A stretch of DNA of 64,000 nucleotides, taken from the NCBI RefSeq assembly GCF_016801865.2, contig NC_068938.1, positions 31,192,129 to 31,256,128 of the forward strand, in the 5' to 3' direction. Numbering within the stretch: position 1 is the first letter of the stretch; each line of letters opens with the position of its first letter. Below are positions 1-11,536 of the stretch, piece by piece. The DNA is from Culex pipiens pallens (lineage: Eukaryota > Arthropoda > Insecta > Diptera > Culicidae). A program made the position numbers and the translations under genes. Below the pieces are notes generated by a model. The model saw only the letters and a program-made list of their open reading frames with translations, ran no database searches and was not told where the DNA came from.

Positions 1-330
1 CAGTATATCACTCTTATTTGTAATCCTCTTGCTGTGCAATAGGTAAACAAGACACAATACGTCGTAAAACTGTTAATTTCGTGAAAGAAAATACTTGGTG
101 GGACAATTATGCGTAGAAGTTCAACGATGGGACAAACAGACTTGGTGTTGTTTTCAATGAGTTTCCGAACAAAGTACTAGATTTTATGTGTTTTTCAAAA
201 AGTAAACGTCAAACTAAACCTATAAATGACAAAAAGTAAGAATCGACTAAAAATGACTTGGGACAATTATGCGTAGAACGGCAGTTTTCGTAGGTATGAT
301 TATTTCTTGGTCTTAACTTAGGTACTTTTA
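1..330. repeat. Degenerate dispersed repeat fragment
   Basis: The 19-base word GGGACAATTATGCGTAGAA occurs twice in direct orientation, at 100-118 and 260-278, a spacing of 160 bases. The surrounding sequence is AT-rich with no open frame. This looks like part of a dispersed repeat that continues beyond the left edge of the window. No ends or target duplication can be seen. Confidence 0.4.
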
Positions 331-1509
331 GGAACTCCACTCAATTTGATGCTAAAAGTTGAAATATACTCATACATATAATTTCAAATGATGTTTACTC
401 TTTTCAAATGTGAAACCATTCGTTTTCATTAAATTTCTTCAAAAATCAACAAATCTTCACTCATGCTCCCTTAACATCTTTGCCCACTAGTAATCACGTT
501 CATGTATCAACAGCCAATGCGCTCTCAGCTCGTACATTTGACTTACGGTTAAGTTTTGTGCTACAGTTACGCCTCGCAACTATGGCAAGCCGAGGATTAG
601 GTAATTCGTCTAATGTGGTAATGAACGTTTCATGTTCCGTCCGCGTCCGCGCGGCTTTCCCATGTGTGAACCGTCCTCCTCCTTCTGCGCTGCTCTGAAA
701 AGGTCGGTCGGGGGCACACGCACTTTACGCCGTTGGTCACGCTTCTGCCCTGCTAATGAGTTTTATCTCCCCGGGTCGGAAATAATGAGCCGAAAATAAG
801 CATCCATAACTAGGGTGGCGGGGTTTTCTCCGCGAAGTATGTACCTCGGAATTACCTCGCAGGTTCCGCGACGACATGGCTCCAGGGGTCGTCGTCGCAG
901 CGCCCAGGTATCCGTTACAAATGATGTGAGAGGTGTCAAAATTAGTTGCTTTTTTTTGCGCTCTGAATATGACCTCTTCAAGTTGAGGTTATAATTACGC
1001 AAAATTAATGAGCTTCGTATCGTTCGGGGAAAAAACAACAACCTAAATTGTGCACTTTCACTTCCTCTACAGAAAAGAAAAAAAAAATACCAAAACTCAT
1101 TTCACATGCACCACTCTAAATGCTCCAAATGAGTCAATCATCGGGAACGAGAACATGCCGGGCACAATGCAACTCGCGCTGCCAGTCAGGCGAAACACGA
1201 GAAGGTAATCAAAACGACAGAATCACGAACGGGCAGCATAAAAATGCACACCACTCGACGACTCTTAATTATCGCGCCGGCGAGGTTCTACGAAACTGTT
1301 GTGGTTCCTCCAAGTTCTTGAGCATTAGAACTGCTCGCGTGATGAACGCATGCATGGCTTATTTGAGAGTTGTTTCACACAAAGCAGATTCATCCGAAAT
1401 GGGAAAAAGTGTTAAAAGAGGGTTAAAAGATGCATGAACAGACTGAGGGATCAAGCAGAACAGTTTATTCTAAGGTTTATTTTCAAAAAATATACGGATA
1501 CAATATCGG
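331..1509. other. Apparently single-copy intronic or intergenic DNA, GC-richer at 480-1440
   Basis: I see no recognisable gene. The part from about 480 to 1440 is GC-richer and shares nothing obvious with the repeat families elsewhere in the window. Short frames on both strands (up to about 105 codons) have no recognisable domain and no convincing flanking splice sites, so I do not call them. Confidence 0.4.
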
Positions 1510-1640
1510 ACAAAAGTTGCCCCGACCCCTCTTCGACTTCCTTGAACTTTGTACTTGATTTTGGTAACTGATCACGAATCCGAAGTCCATTTTATGATAT
1601 CTCGTGATGGTGGGGCGGCACGACCCCTTTCATTTTTCTG
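1510..1640. repeat. Family A fragment
   Basis: About 130 bases match the left part of the family A element at 49141-49906. Shared words include GTTGCCCCGACCCCTCTTCG and the run through GATATCTCGTGATG to CGACCCCTTT. Both ends of the element are missing, so this is a relic. Confidence 0.65.
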
Positions 1641-3348
1641 GATTATTACTAAGACAGGTGATTTGCTTTGATTGTTTTTTTTTTAATTGTTAAGTAACAT
1701 TTTTTTAAATGTCTTTTTCGTTTTTATTGTTGGACTGTAACTTTCTAAAACCTTGTCTTTTTTTCGGTCCTTTCGATTTTTTTTACCGATTAATTGTAAA
1801 ATATTGATCTAATTCCGTACGAATCTTAAGAAAGTTTTAGCTACGACAAAAAATCAGTTATATTATAAAAAACAAACCTAATTGACACCTACCAGCTTCT
1901 AAGGGGCCAATTTAAAAAAAGAAGGAAATTGCAGCGAAAAAAAAAATGTATCCAGCCTTACCCAAGCTCAAAACCAAACCTCCCTGGAGCCCCCCACGAT
2001 TGCTCCCTATTTTTTTGTTGCGAAAATTTCGCGACCAATTTGCAAACCGGATTTGGTCAAACCAACTCGCTCGCTACTCTCTCGCTAGCATCAACAACTA
2101 ACTTGTGGGCCGGGTAGTGGCGTGCGGGTTTGTCGAAAACATAAAATTTGTAGACGTTGACCATATGTGTGTATTTTGCACGGTGGGTTTCGCGCTGGGC
2201 TTTCGGGCTTGATTTACCGTTATTTATGGGATGTTGAGCATATTTTTTGCGGCTGCTGCAGGTTCGTACCTGTTGATTCATTTGCGATCTTTGCGGACAA
2301 TTCGGAGCATTACCGCCGTTGGACACAAAGGATGCTGCCCGGTCCCCTTCCCTTGGGGCCACTTCTTGCTAAGCTTACGAAACTGGGAGAAAACCGCCGA
2401 AAATAAAATAGCTAATAAAAATAATGACCATCTCTCTTATTTCACATATGATTATGGAACCATCAGGATTTGCGGCGGCGACCGGACTCTGTGAGAAACG
2501 CTCGTTGGTGCCATAGAGTTAGTTAGTGGTTGATACCATCCATGGACCTTCCCCCCTTCTTCCTCCCTCTTTACTAAAATTATAGAGAGCAAAAACAAGT
2601 TGGTGCCTCGATCGCGGCAAGTTTAGTGGCATCTTCAAAGCCCCTCGAAAACCGTTGTTGGTTGTTGCCAATTTCGATTTATGACTCTTGAATATTGATA
2701 TCACTTCCTGCTTTCAGGGTTTGTCCACCACGCTTGGACGTTTGAACCAGGTCTATGAGCAACTTACGTGGCCCCGGGTTGACTCGGAGGAGAGTAGAGA
2801 TAAAACGTTGTATTTGTGGTCGTCGTCGTTTTCAAATTCGTGCATAGATTAATTAGGGTTATTTCATCCGCACTAGATGAGAGGTGAAGAGGAGTTTTCG
2901 GGGGTGATTTAACTCTTTTTGTATTCGTGCCGCCAAGCAATTAGTTCAAGGGGGTAAGGGGGCGGGGGGACTAACCGGTAAAGCAACACCCGATAAGACC
3001 CCTCTATGTGGTGGTTTTAGTGCCCAAGCTTGTAAGATTTTGAATTTGAATTGCAAAATGGTACCAGCTTTATTTAAAAAAAAAAGACGATCGTGAAGAA
3101 TTTAATGTTGGTAGGTGGAATATTAATGATTGCCACCATTCGTAATCATCAATAAACAAAAAAAAAATGATGAAAATATACAAAGAAACTATCAATTTTG
3201 TTGTAAGAATTAAAAAGTAGTTAACGCAACTCGTATGATTAAAAAACAAATCATTTTTATGCAACTTGTTGCATAAACTGCCTTTTTTAATTGATGGTTC
3301 ATTTTTTTAAAGAAATTATAGATATTAATAATTTATTTAATATATGGG
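1641..3348. other. No gene recognised; AT-rich DNA with a mixed-composition stretch at 1930-3000
   Basis: 1641-1900 is AT-rich with poly-T runs. 1930-3000 has mixed composition and several short overlapping frames on both strands, none recognisable. 3247-3275 holds a short copy of the right end of family C (TGCAACTTGTTGCATAAACT). Nothing else can be supported. Confidence 0.35.
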
Positions 3349-3388
3349 TCACTCTCTACTAACTCACACGACATTAAGTGGAAAGTGG

Positions 3389-4089
3389 ACATTAAGTGGA
3401 AAATTGATTTTCCGTAAAATGATGAAATTTTGGAGCTTTGGTGTCTTCAGAAGAGTTGTTGCATATTGAAAGGGGCAAGTTTTGGTTTGGTTGAAAATTA
3501 GGGTTTGAAAATCAAAATTTTCAGGAATATTTTTGGGAGTTTTTTTGTCTTGTAGAACGTTGTTAGGCTTGCCAATCCAAGCAACTTTTTCGAAGACACC
3601 AAAATTTTATCTCGTAATCTAAGGCGTAGGCGCATCTTTTTTACCTTGAAATCGCTGTAACTTTTGATCCTTAAGTCCAAATTGACTTGTCAAATGATAA
3701 AAATGTTTGTTTTTTAGAGCTCTGAAAGTGCTACCAATACCACTTTTCCCTAAAACTTAACCCTGAATTGCTACGTTCAAAAAACTGATTTTTGAAGGTT
3801 TGCTCAGATGCTTTCTATAAATTTGGTCGTAGAAGGCGAAGATTGCGAGATAAAATTTTTATGTCTTCGACCAAGTTGCTTGGATTGGCAAGCCCAACAA
3901 CTTTCTAGAAGACAAAAAATTCCCAAAAATATTCCTGAAAAGTTAGATTTTCAAAATCACCCTAATAGTGAACCACCCTAATTTTCAACCAAACCAAAAG
4001 TTGCCCCTTTCAATATGCAACAACTCTTCTGAAGACACCAAAGCTCCAAAACTTCATCATTTTACGAAAAATCCATTTTCACTTAATGT
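3389..4089. mobile_element. Palindromic MITE inserted in family A
   Basis: The ends are ACATTAAGTGGAAAA (3389) and TTTTCACTTAATGT (4089). The arms, about 3389-3640 and 3830-4089, are close reverse complements. For example CTTTGGTGTCTTCAGAAGAG on the left answers CTCTTCTGAAGACACCAAAG on the right. A second copy of the end motif at 3371-3381 suggests a terminal duplication. It has no coding capacity. The host family A sequence flanks it on both sides. Confidence 0.7.
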
Positions 4090-4296
4090 TGCGATCTGGA
4101 CCACTGTGCGGTGATGACATAGAAATTTGATAGCGAAGGGACTTTTATTTAAAATGAGGCGCCCAGTTTGATTGCGTACTCAGAATTTTGAAAAAAAAAA
4201 CGAATTTTTCATCGAAAAAAACACTAAAGTTTTTAAACTCTGCCATCTTCCGGTTCTCGACTGTAAAAATTCTGGAACATTTCGTCGTGAAACTAC

Positions 4297-4702
4297 TTAC
4301 TTTTCCTGTCATTCTTGAACGACGAAATAGCCTACTATTCTGTACCAAAAATAACAGAATCGAATAGCAACACTTTTCAAAATAAATGCTGAAAAGTAAC
4401 ACTTTTCAGCACTCCAATGGGTGCTGAAAAGTTGAACTTTTCAGCACTTGTTTTGAAAAGTAACACTTTTCAACATTTTTTTGATTTAAACGATTTATTG
4501 ACAAAATACATGAAAATTTGACATAAAATTTCACTCAGTGTGTGTTTTTTGGAATTACAAAAAATGTTGTATGGAACTCGTTGCAAAACTTGATTTTTTC
4601 AGCACTCTTCGTATTTATCCAACTCAGTGAACCTCGTTGGATAAATGTACGACTCGTGCTGAAAAAATCCTTTTTTTGCAACTTGTTGCATAAACTACTA
4701 AT
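4297..4702. mobile_element. Family C element (TGCTGAAAAGT palindromes)
   Basis: About 400 bases begin with ACTTTTCCTGTCATTC and end with GTTGCATAAACTACTA. A second copy lies at 55432-55806, so the limits come from comparing the two. The interior carries repeated small palindromes of the form TGCTGAAAAGT-N-ACTTTTCAGCA at 4386-4480. It sits inside family A sequence, replacing the stretch that intact family A copies have there. Confidence 0.6.
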
Positions 4703-5876
4703 TTCGAATCTACATAGACCAGGGTCATTTTTTCATTTAGAACAAAATTTTTCATGTTAAAATTTCGTGTTTTTTCTAACTTTGCAAGGTTATTTTAGAG
4801 AGTGTAACAATGTTCTACAAAGTTGTAGAGCAGACAATTACAAAAAAAGAAATGATTTATAAACATAAGGGGTTTGCTAATAAACATCACGAGTTATCGC
4901 GATTATACGAAAAAAAAGTTTTGAAAAAGTTACTTTTTGCGTTTCTCTTTGTTTCTTTGTTTCGACGACCAAAATTTGCAAAACTTTTTTTCGTAAAATC
5001 GCGATAACTCGTGATGTTTAAAAGCAAACCCCTTATGTTTATATATCATTTTTTTTGTAATTGCTCTACAACAACATCACACTCTAAAAAACAACCCTGC
5101 AAAGTTAGGAAAAACACGAAATTTTAAAATGAAAATTTTGTTCTAGATGAAAAAATAACCGTTCTGGTTCAATGCAGATTCAAAAAGTACATTAAATTTC
5201 CCTTAAAATGACATGTTCCAAAATGTTACAGTCATGTAACGGAAAATGGAAGAGTTAAAAAAAAAATTAGGTTTTTTTTTATGAAAAATACGTTTTTTTG
5301 GAATTCTGATTACGCCATCAGTTCTAATTTTACATAGAAATCTCTTTGACACCAAATATCTATCTCATCATCGTCTCAGACTGCAAATTATTGAAAAACA
5401 CCTCTTTTTCGCACGTTCAAAAATAAAAGGGGTCTTACCGCCCCTCCGTCCTGAGATATCAAAAAACGTACCTCGGACTCGTGATCAGGGACAAAAGTTA
5501 CCCCTTAGGACAAAGTTTCACGCTAATCAAAGAGAATTGCTTAAATAATAAGGAACATAAAAATATAATCGAAACTGGTTGTTAAAAAATGCTTATGATT
5601 TTCATAACAAAAACATATCTCAAATACACTAAATCCCCTAAATACGCTCCCCCCGATTGCGCCTCCCCCGTTTTGCGCCCCCCGAATTGCGCTCAAACCC
5701 CGAAATAACGCTCCCCCCAAATAACGCTCTAAGTGGCGCAAATCGGGGGAGCGTTATTGCGGGGTTTTGGCGTGAAATGGGGTTTTCTTTTTAAATGTAC
5801 TTTTTTACATATAAATAAAATATTTGTATAAGGGGTCATCCATAAAACATGGATAAGGGGCCATCCACAAATCTGG

Positions 5877-7120
5877 GTATCCAAGAACTCCCGGAAGTCA
5901 TGCCCTAGATATCTACTTGATGAACGGGGGTCTATATGGGTGTATTAAACATCGGTATAGCTTCCGATAGCTTCAGTGAACCACGATGGATATTCTGGGT
6001 TACGTTAAATTGTTATGGGTCCTCCAGGAACTCCCGGGAGTTATAACCTGATGATCTACCTGATCAACGGGGGTCTATATGAGTGTATTAACCATCGGTA
6101 TAGCTTCAGGTAGCTTCACTGAACCACGATGGATGCTCTGGAGTTCGTTGGATTGTCATGGGTCCTCCAGGAACTCCCGGGAGTTATGACCTGATGATCT
6201 ACCTGATCAACGGGGTTCTATATGGGTATATTAATCATCGGTATAGCTTCAGGTAGCTTCAGTGAACCACGATGGATCTTCTGGGTTACGTTGGATTGTT
6301 ATGGGCCCTCCAGGAACTCCCGGAAGTTATGACCTGATGATCTACCTGATCAACGGGGGTCTATATGGATGTATTAACCAACGGTATAGCTTCAGGTAGC
6401 TTCAGTGAACCACAATGGATACCCTTAGCCATGTTGGATTGTTATAGGTCCTCCAGGAACTCCCAGAAGTTATGACCTGACGATCTACCTGATCAACGGG
6501 GTTCTATATGGGTATATTAATCATCGATATAGCTTCAGGTAGCTTCAGTGAACCACGATGGATATTCTGGGTTACGTTGGATTGTTATGGGTCCTCCAGG
6601 AACTCCCGGGAGTTATGACCTGATGATCTACCTGATCAACGGGGGTCTATATGGGTGTATTAACCATCGGTATAGCTTCAGGTAGCTTCATGAATTACGA
6701 TGGATACCCTTCGCCATATTGGGTTGTTATGGGTCCTCCAGGAACTCCCGGGAGTTATGACCTGATGATCTACCTGATCAACGGGGGCCTATATGAATAC
6801 ATTAATCATCGGTATAGCTTCAGGTAGCTCCACCTAACCACGAAGGATACTCTGAGGTACGTTGGATTGTTATGGGTCCTCCAGGAACTCCCGGGAGTTA
6901 TGACCTGATGAACTACCTGATCAACGGGGGCCCATATGAATACATTAATCTTCGGTATAGCTTCAGGTAGCTTCACCTAACCACGAAGGATACTCTGAGG
7001 TACGTTGGATTGTTATAGGTCGTCCAGGAACTCCTGGAAGTCATGACCTGGACATCTACCAGATCAACGGAGGTTTATATGGATGAATTAATCATCGGTA
7101 TAGCTTCAGGTAACTTCAGT
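5877..7120 (+). repeat. Left-arm tandem array, ~143-bp unit, about 9 copies
   Basis: The word GGTCCTCCAGGAACTCCC recurs near 6018, 6159, 6302, 6445, 6588, 6730, 6873 and 7017, with a diverged first copy at 5877. Each unit also contains GACCTGATGATCTACCTGAT and TATAGCTTCAGGTAGCTTCA. There is no conserved open frame across units. It forms the left arm of the foldback element. Confidence 0.9.
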
Positions 7121-7137
7121 AGCAACCATCATGGTTC

Positions 7138-8860
7138 AGTGAAGCTACCTGAAGCTATACCAATGATTAATATACCCACATAGACCCCCGTTGATCAGCT
7201 AGATCATCAGGTCATAACTCCCGGGAGTTCCTTGAGGACCCATAACAATCCAACGTACCCCAGAATATCCATCGTGGTTCACTGAAGTTACCTGAAGCTA
7301 TACCGATGGGTAATACACCCATACAGACCCCCGTTGATCAGGTAGATCATCAGGTCATAACTTCCGGGAGTTTCTGGAGGGCCCATAACTATCCAACGTA
7401 ACCCAGAAGATCCATCGTGGTTCACTGAAGCTACCTGAAGCTATACCGATGATAAATATACCCATATAGACCCGCGTTGATCAGGTAGATCATCAGGTCA
7501 TAACTCCCGGGAGTTCCTGGAGGGCCCATAACAATCCAACGTAACCCAGAAGATCCATCGTGGTTCACTGAAGCTACCTGAAGCTATACCGATGGTTAAT
7601 ACACTCATACAGACCCCCGTTGATCTGGTAGATCATCAGGTCATAACTCCCGGGAGTTCCTGGAGGACCCATAACAATTTAACGTAACCCAGAATATCCA
7701 TCGTGGTTCACTGAAGCTACCGGAAGCTATTCCGATGATTAATATACCCATATAGACCCCCATTGATCAGGTAGATCATCAGGTCATAACTCCCGAGAGT
7801 TCCTGGAGGGCCCATAACAATCCAACGTAACCCAGAAGATCCATCGTGGTTCACTGGAGCTACCTGGAGCTATACCGATGGTTAATACACTCATATAGAC
7901 CCCCGTTGATCTGGTAGATCATCAGGTCATAACTCCCTGGAGTTCCTGGAGGACCCATAACAATCCAACGAACTCCAGAGCATCCATCGTGGTTCAGTGC
8001 AGCTACCTGAAGCTATACCGATGATTAATACACCCATATAGACCCGCGTTGATCAGGTAGATCATCAGGTCATAACTCCCGGGAGTTCCTGGAGGGCCCA
8101 TAACAATCCAACGTAACCCAGAATATCCATCGTGGTTCACTGAAGCTACCTGAAGCTATACCGATGGTTAATACACTCATACAGACCCCCGTTGATCTGG
8201 TAGATCATCAGGTCATAACTCCCGGGAGTTCCTGGAGGACCCATAACAATTTAACGTAACCCAGAATATCCATCGTGGTTCACTGAAGCTACCGGAAGCT
8301 ATTCCGATGATTAATATACCCATATAGACCCCCATTGATCAGGTAGATCATCAGGTCATAACTCCCGGGAGTTCCTGGAGGGCCCATAACAATCCAACGT
8401 AACCCAGAAGATCCATCGTGGTTCACTGGAGCTACCTGAAGCTATACCGATGGTTAATACACTCATATAGACCCCCGTTGATCTGGTAGATCATCAGGTC
8501 ATAACTCCCTGGAGTTCCTGGAGGACCCATAACAATCCAACGAACTCCAGAGCATCCATCGTGGTTCAGTGCAGCTACCTGAAGCTATACCGATGATTAA
8601 TATACCCATATAGACCCGCGTTGATCAGGTAGATCATCAGGTCATAACTCCCGGGAGTTCCTGGAGGGCCCATAACAATCCAACGTAACCCAGAAGATCC
8701 ATCGTGGTTCACTGAAGCTACCTGAAGCTATACCGATGGTTAATACACCCATATAGACCCCCGTTGATCAAGTAGATATCTAGGGCATGACTTCCGGGAG
8801 TTCTTGGATACCCAGATTTGTGGATGGCCCCTTATCCGTGTTTTATGGATGACCCCTTAT
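7138..8860 (-). repeat. Right-arm tandem array, same ~143-bp unit inverted, about 12 copies
   Basis: The reverse complement of the left-arm unit (GGGAGTTCCTGGAGGACCC) recurs near 7218, 7371, 7511, 7654, 7797, 7940, 8083, 8226, 8368, 8511, 8654 and 8797. Copies about 571 bases apart are more alike than neighbours. The GACCCGCG variant, for example, recurs near 7470, 8041 and 8612. This points to a four-unit higher-order repeat. Confidence 0.9.
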
Positions 8861-9074
8861 ACAAATGTTTCATTTATATGTAAATAAAGTACATTTAAAA
8901 AGAAAACCCCATTTTACGCCAAAACCCCGCAATAACGCTCCCCCGATTTGCGCTCAAACCCCGAAATAACGCTCCCCCCGTTTGCGCTCAAACCCCGAAA
9001 TAACGCTCCCCCGAATTGCGCTCTCCCCCGGTGTGCGCCCCCCCAAAAAGAGCGCACATGGGGGATTTAGTGTA

Positions 9075-9360
9075 AAAAAAAAAGAATTCTCCTCCTACAC
9101 CCAAAGCAGAAGAGCACTCTTTCGAGTGAAAAAATCCCATAGATTGAGAGTAGAAATCTACTAAAATCTTAGAAATACTGTGTACTCAACAAGTTTAAAA
9201 AATAGTACTAGTGTGATTATTCCGATTTATGTTAAAAAGATTTTTAACATTTGAATTATTTACTTTGGTTAAGCATCAATTCTAATATTTCTCTAGTCTA
9301 GTAAAATCTGTGTTTTATGGGTGTAATTGTTCAGCCTAATTATGAGTGATTTTATTGAGA
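9075..9360. other. AT-rich spacer
   Basis: AT-rich DNA between the foldback element and the ORF remnant. I recognise no gene or repeat in it. Confidence 0.4.
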
Positions 9361-9556
9361 ATGTCTACTCGAAGAGTTGAATCAGTAACTTTTGCTCATG
9401 AAAACATTACTGAAAGGGCAAATCAGCATCGAATCATGCAATTGGAATTTTATGCTGCAAGAAGAATCGTGTACCAAAGAAAAACTCACTGCTGACCAGT
9501 TCCATGAATCATTGTTTGAATGCATCAAAACCTTTTTGCTCATGGCGGGAATGTAA
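9361..9556 (+). pseudogene. Possible frameshifted coding remnant, family unknown
   Basis: Two adjacent short frames look more protein-like than their surroundings. The first starts at ATG 9361 and stops at 9493-9495 (44 codons, beginning MSTRRVESVTFAHENITERA). The second is in the +1 frame from ATG 9452 to the stop at 9554-9556 (34 codons, including EKLTADQFHESLFECIKTFL). They overlap at a TTTT run at 9448-9451, where one extra base would explain the change of frame. I do not recognise the family. A decayed transposon or host gene fragment is possible, and so is chance. Confidence 0.25.
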
Positions 9557-11534
9557 CTCATGTATTGCTTTCCGGTAAGGAAAAACCCAAGACATGAATG
9601 ACTAAGCCTTTATTCACTGAGCGTTTTAACCCATGCAATGTGTATTCCATGTGCAAGCAACAGACTTTCTAAGGCCATACTTTAGCTGTCAGAAGAATTA
9701 TGGAAATTAGTTTTTCCAAAACAATCCAGGAACCACAATTCTTTAATAGTCAGTATACCACCAAAAAAAAAGGTTGGGGGAAAACATCCACGTGTTTCCA
9801 ATGTATCCCCCTTTCTAATGAAACATGTAAGATTTAGAGATCCAATGTCTTGACGACACACCAAACTTAATCCACAGTTCCTACTCGATGCTCTTGCTAG
9901 CTGGGTAGAAATTAGAATCATTGCAGCGCTTCGAAAGTGTTAACTCCACTGGGGCGGCTGACACTTTTTCACGCGTGATGTACGCGCCACGCTGGGAATC
10001 ATTAAAATTATTTATTACAAAAATGTTGTTTTCACTTTTGCCGGCACTGCCGCCATCGCCATTGGACCCGAGAATTATTCTAAATAATCGACTCATAAAT
10101 TACCGGATGATGTCTCGAGATGACGCATTTCACGGCACGGGTTAAAAGTGTCCCCCTGGGGGGAAAAAACAGGCACGGTGGCGGCCATCACCTGTCCTCA
10201 AAGTGTTGAACTACTCCTCAGTGGCGCGCGGTGAGTCATGCGCACACACCGTGAACATAATTGAAAATCCGAATCAACCACGTTCAAACCAAGGCTACCA
10301 ACTAAAACGCCGGAAATGCCTTGCAGCGGCCAATTATCTGGTGCGCTTAAGAGCAAGTTTAGCCGAGATCACCGCATCTTAAGGGCAGAGATTTCCGAGA
10401 AGTGTGCGGAACGGCCCCGGCCACCGAAAAGGTGCAATTGAGTGCAATAAATTGTGTTTTCGGGTATTTTCGGTGATTTTTGCTGCTGCCCCTTTTTTTT
10501 CTTTTTGGGAACGCGGTGGTGGCCTCCAAACATCAAAGCAATGAAGTTGTAGAGCGGCAAATTTAAGCGCAGTCCGGAGTTGAGGCCGAGATTCAGACTG
10601 TACCATATGCGGTGATGAGCCTCTCGGAAACGTGAGCTTCCTGCGTGAAAAGTTGCATCTTTGTAAGGATTTCTGAAACAGGAAATATCATCGATACACC
10701 GGTATTCCCAATTCTAACGGGGCATCTGCGCGCGGTCTCGACAGTTTGTTACCTTTTTCTCAAATTTTTTTTTGGCAAAAAATACGGCACAAAGGCATGA
10801 TAAAATACGAAACATGAAAACCGGGGCCACACTTCCAGGAATCGAGGAACAATATATTTCGCATAATTATACTCCACCCGATGAAATTAAACGTGCAGTT
10901 CTAGTTTGCGGAAAGTGGAGTTAAAAGAAAGAGTTAGAAAGAGAGAGAGAGAAAAGTGGACAAAAAACTTTTAAAACTTAAACATAATAAAATAGCCGAA
11001 CGAAAACAACGCAAGTAAATGGTTGTGAAAAGGAGACAACAAAATACCTTCACCATATATCTTTAATGCTCTAAACAACTGTCCATATCAATAGGGCGGT
11101 AGTTTGGGGGAAGGAACTGTGTGGTACAAAATATATTACGACGAAATAGATAGCAGAGAAAAGGTACCGCAAATTGCTGATCTGCTCGCGAAAAGGTTGA
11201 CCCCCTCACGGGACTGGTGTTTTTAATTAATTTAAAACTTTTGACGTGATCATTAACAATTAAAAAAAAAGTTGTTTGCAATAATCTTTTAAAACAGCAA
11301 CATGGAAAGTTTTTGAATTAAAAGATTAATTTTCTGCCCAAAATCACAAAAAAACGTCATTTTGTTCTGAAAAATCGTCAAATCTGCACCGATTTTAGAA
11401 TCCAGACTAACATCTCATAAGGGCCAAAAATTCAAAATAGCCGATATTAAATGTACGTATTAATTTTACAATTCTCAACTTTGTTTTTCGAAGAGATCAT
11501 AAAATTTTACTGAAGATTGTTTTTTTTACTTGGC
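9557..11534. other. No gene recognised; GC-richer single-copy island at about 9880-10960
   Basis: 9557-9880 is of ordinary composition with no supported feature. 9880-10960 is GC-richer, with no match to the repeats in this window, and carries a GA-rich run at 10929-10954. Short frames exist on both strands but none is recognisable. 10960-11534 is AT-rich with nothing supported. Confidence 0.35.
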
Positions 11535-11536
11535 TA

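Larger units (their letters stand above)
3349..5542. mobile_element. Family A foldback MITE, degraded and carrying nested insertions
   Basis: The left end (TCTCTACTAACTCACACG, 3353-3370) and the interior match the family A copies at 11537-12327 and 49141-49906. The interior is interrupted by a palindrome (3389-4089) and by a family C element (4297-4702). The family A sequence resumes on the far side of each: GGTGATGACATAGAAATTTG after the first, and TTCGAATCTACATAGACC after the second. The two halves of 4740-5160 are reverse complements about a centre near 4950. The right end is truncated near 5542. There is no transposase frame. Confidence 0.7.
5627..9072. mobile_element. 3.4-kb foldback element with satellite-like inverted arms
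   Basis: The terminal repeats CACTAAATCCCC (5627-5638) and GGGGATTTAGTG (9061-9072) are flanked by TA on both sides (5625-5626, 9073-9074). Each end has a GC-rich module of short direct repeats (GCGCTCAAACCCCGAAATAA, CGCTCCCCC), then a short AT-rich linker. An array of a ~143-bp repeat follows, running inward on each side and inverted about a centre near 7130. The left arm has about 9 units and the right arm about 12. No transposase frame is present, so the element is non-autonomous. The architecture recalls Drosophila FB/Galileo foldback elements, although those make 7-9 bp duplications rather than TA, so kinship is not claimed. Confidence 0.8.

Noticed and set aside
1120..1437. 105-codon plus-strand frame
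   Set aside because: It has no domain, signal peptide or flanking splice sites. A length of about 100 codons is expected by chance in balanced-composition DNA.
5877..8860. Regularly spaced repeats that could suggest a CRISPR array
   Set aside because: The whole unit repeats, with no unique spacers, and the setting is a eukaryotic foldback element.
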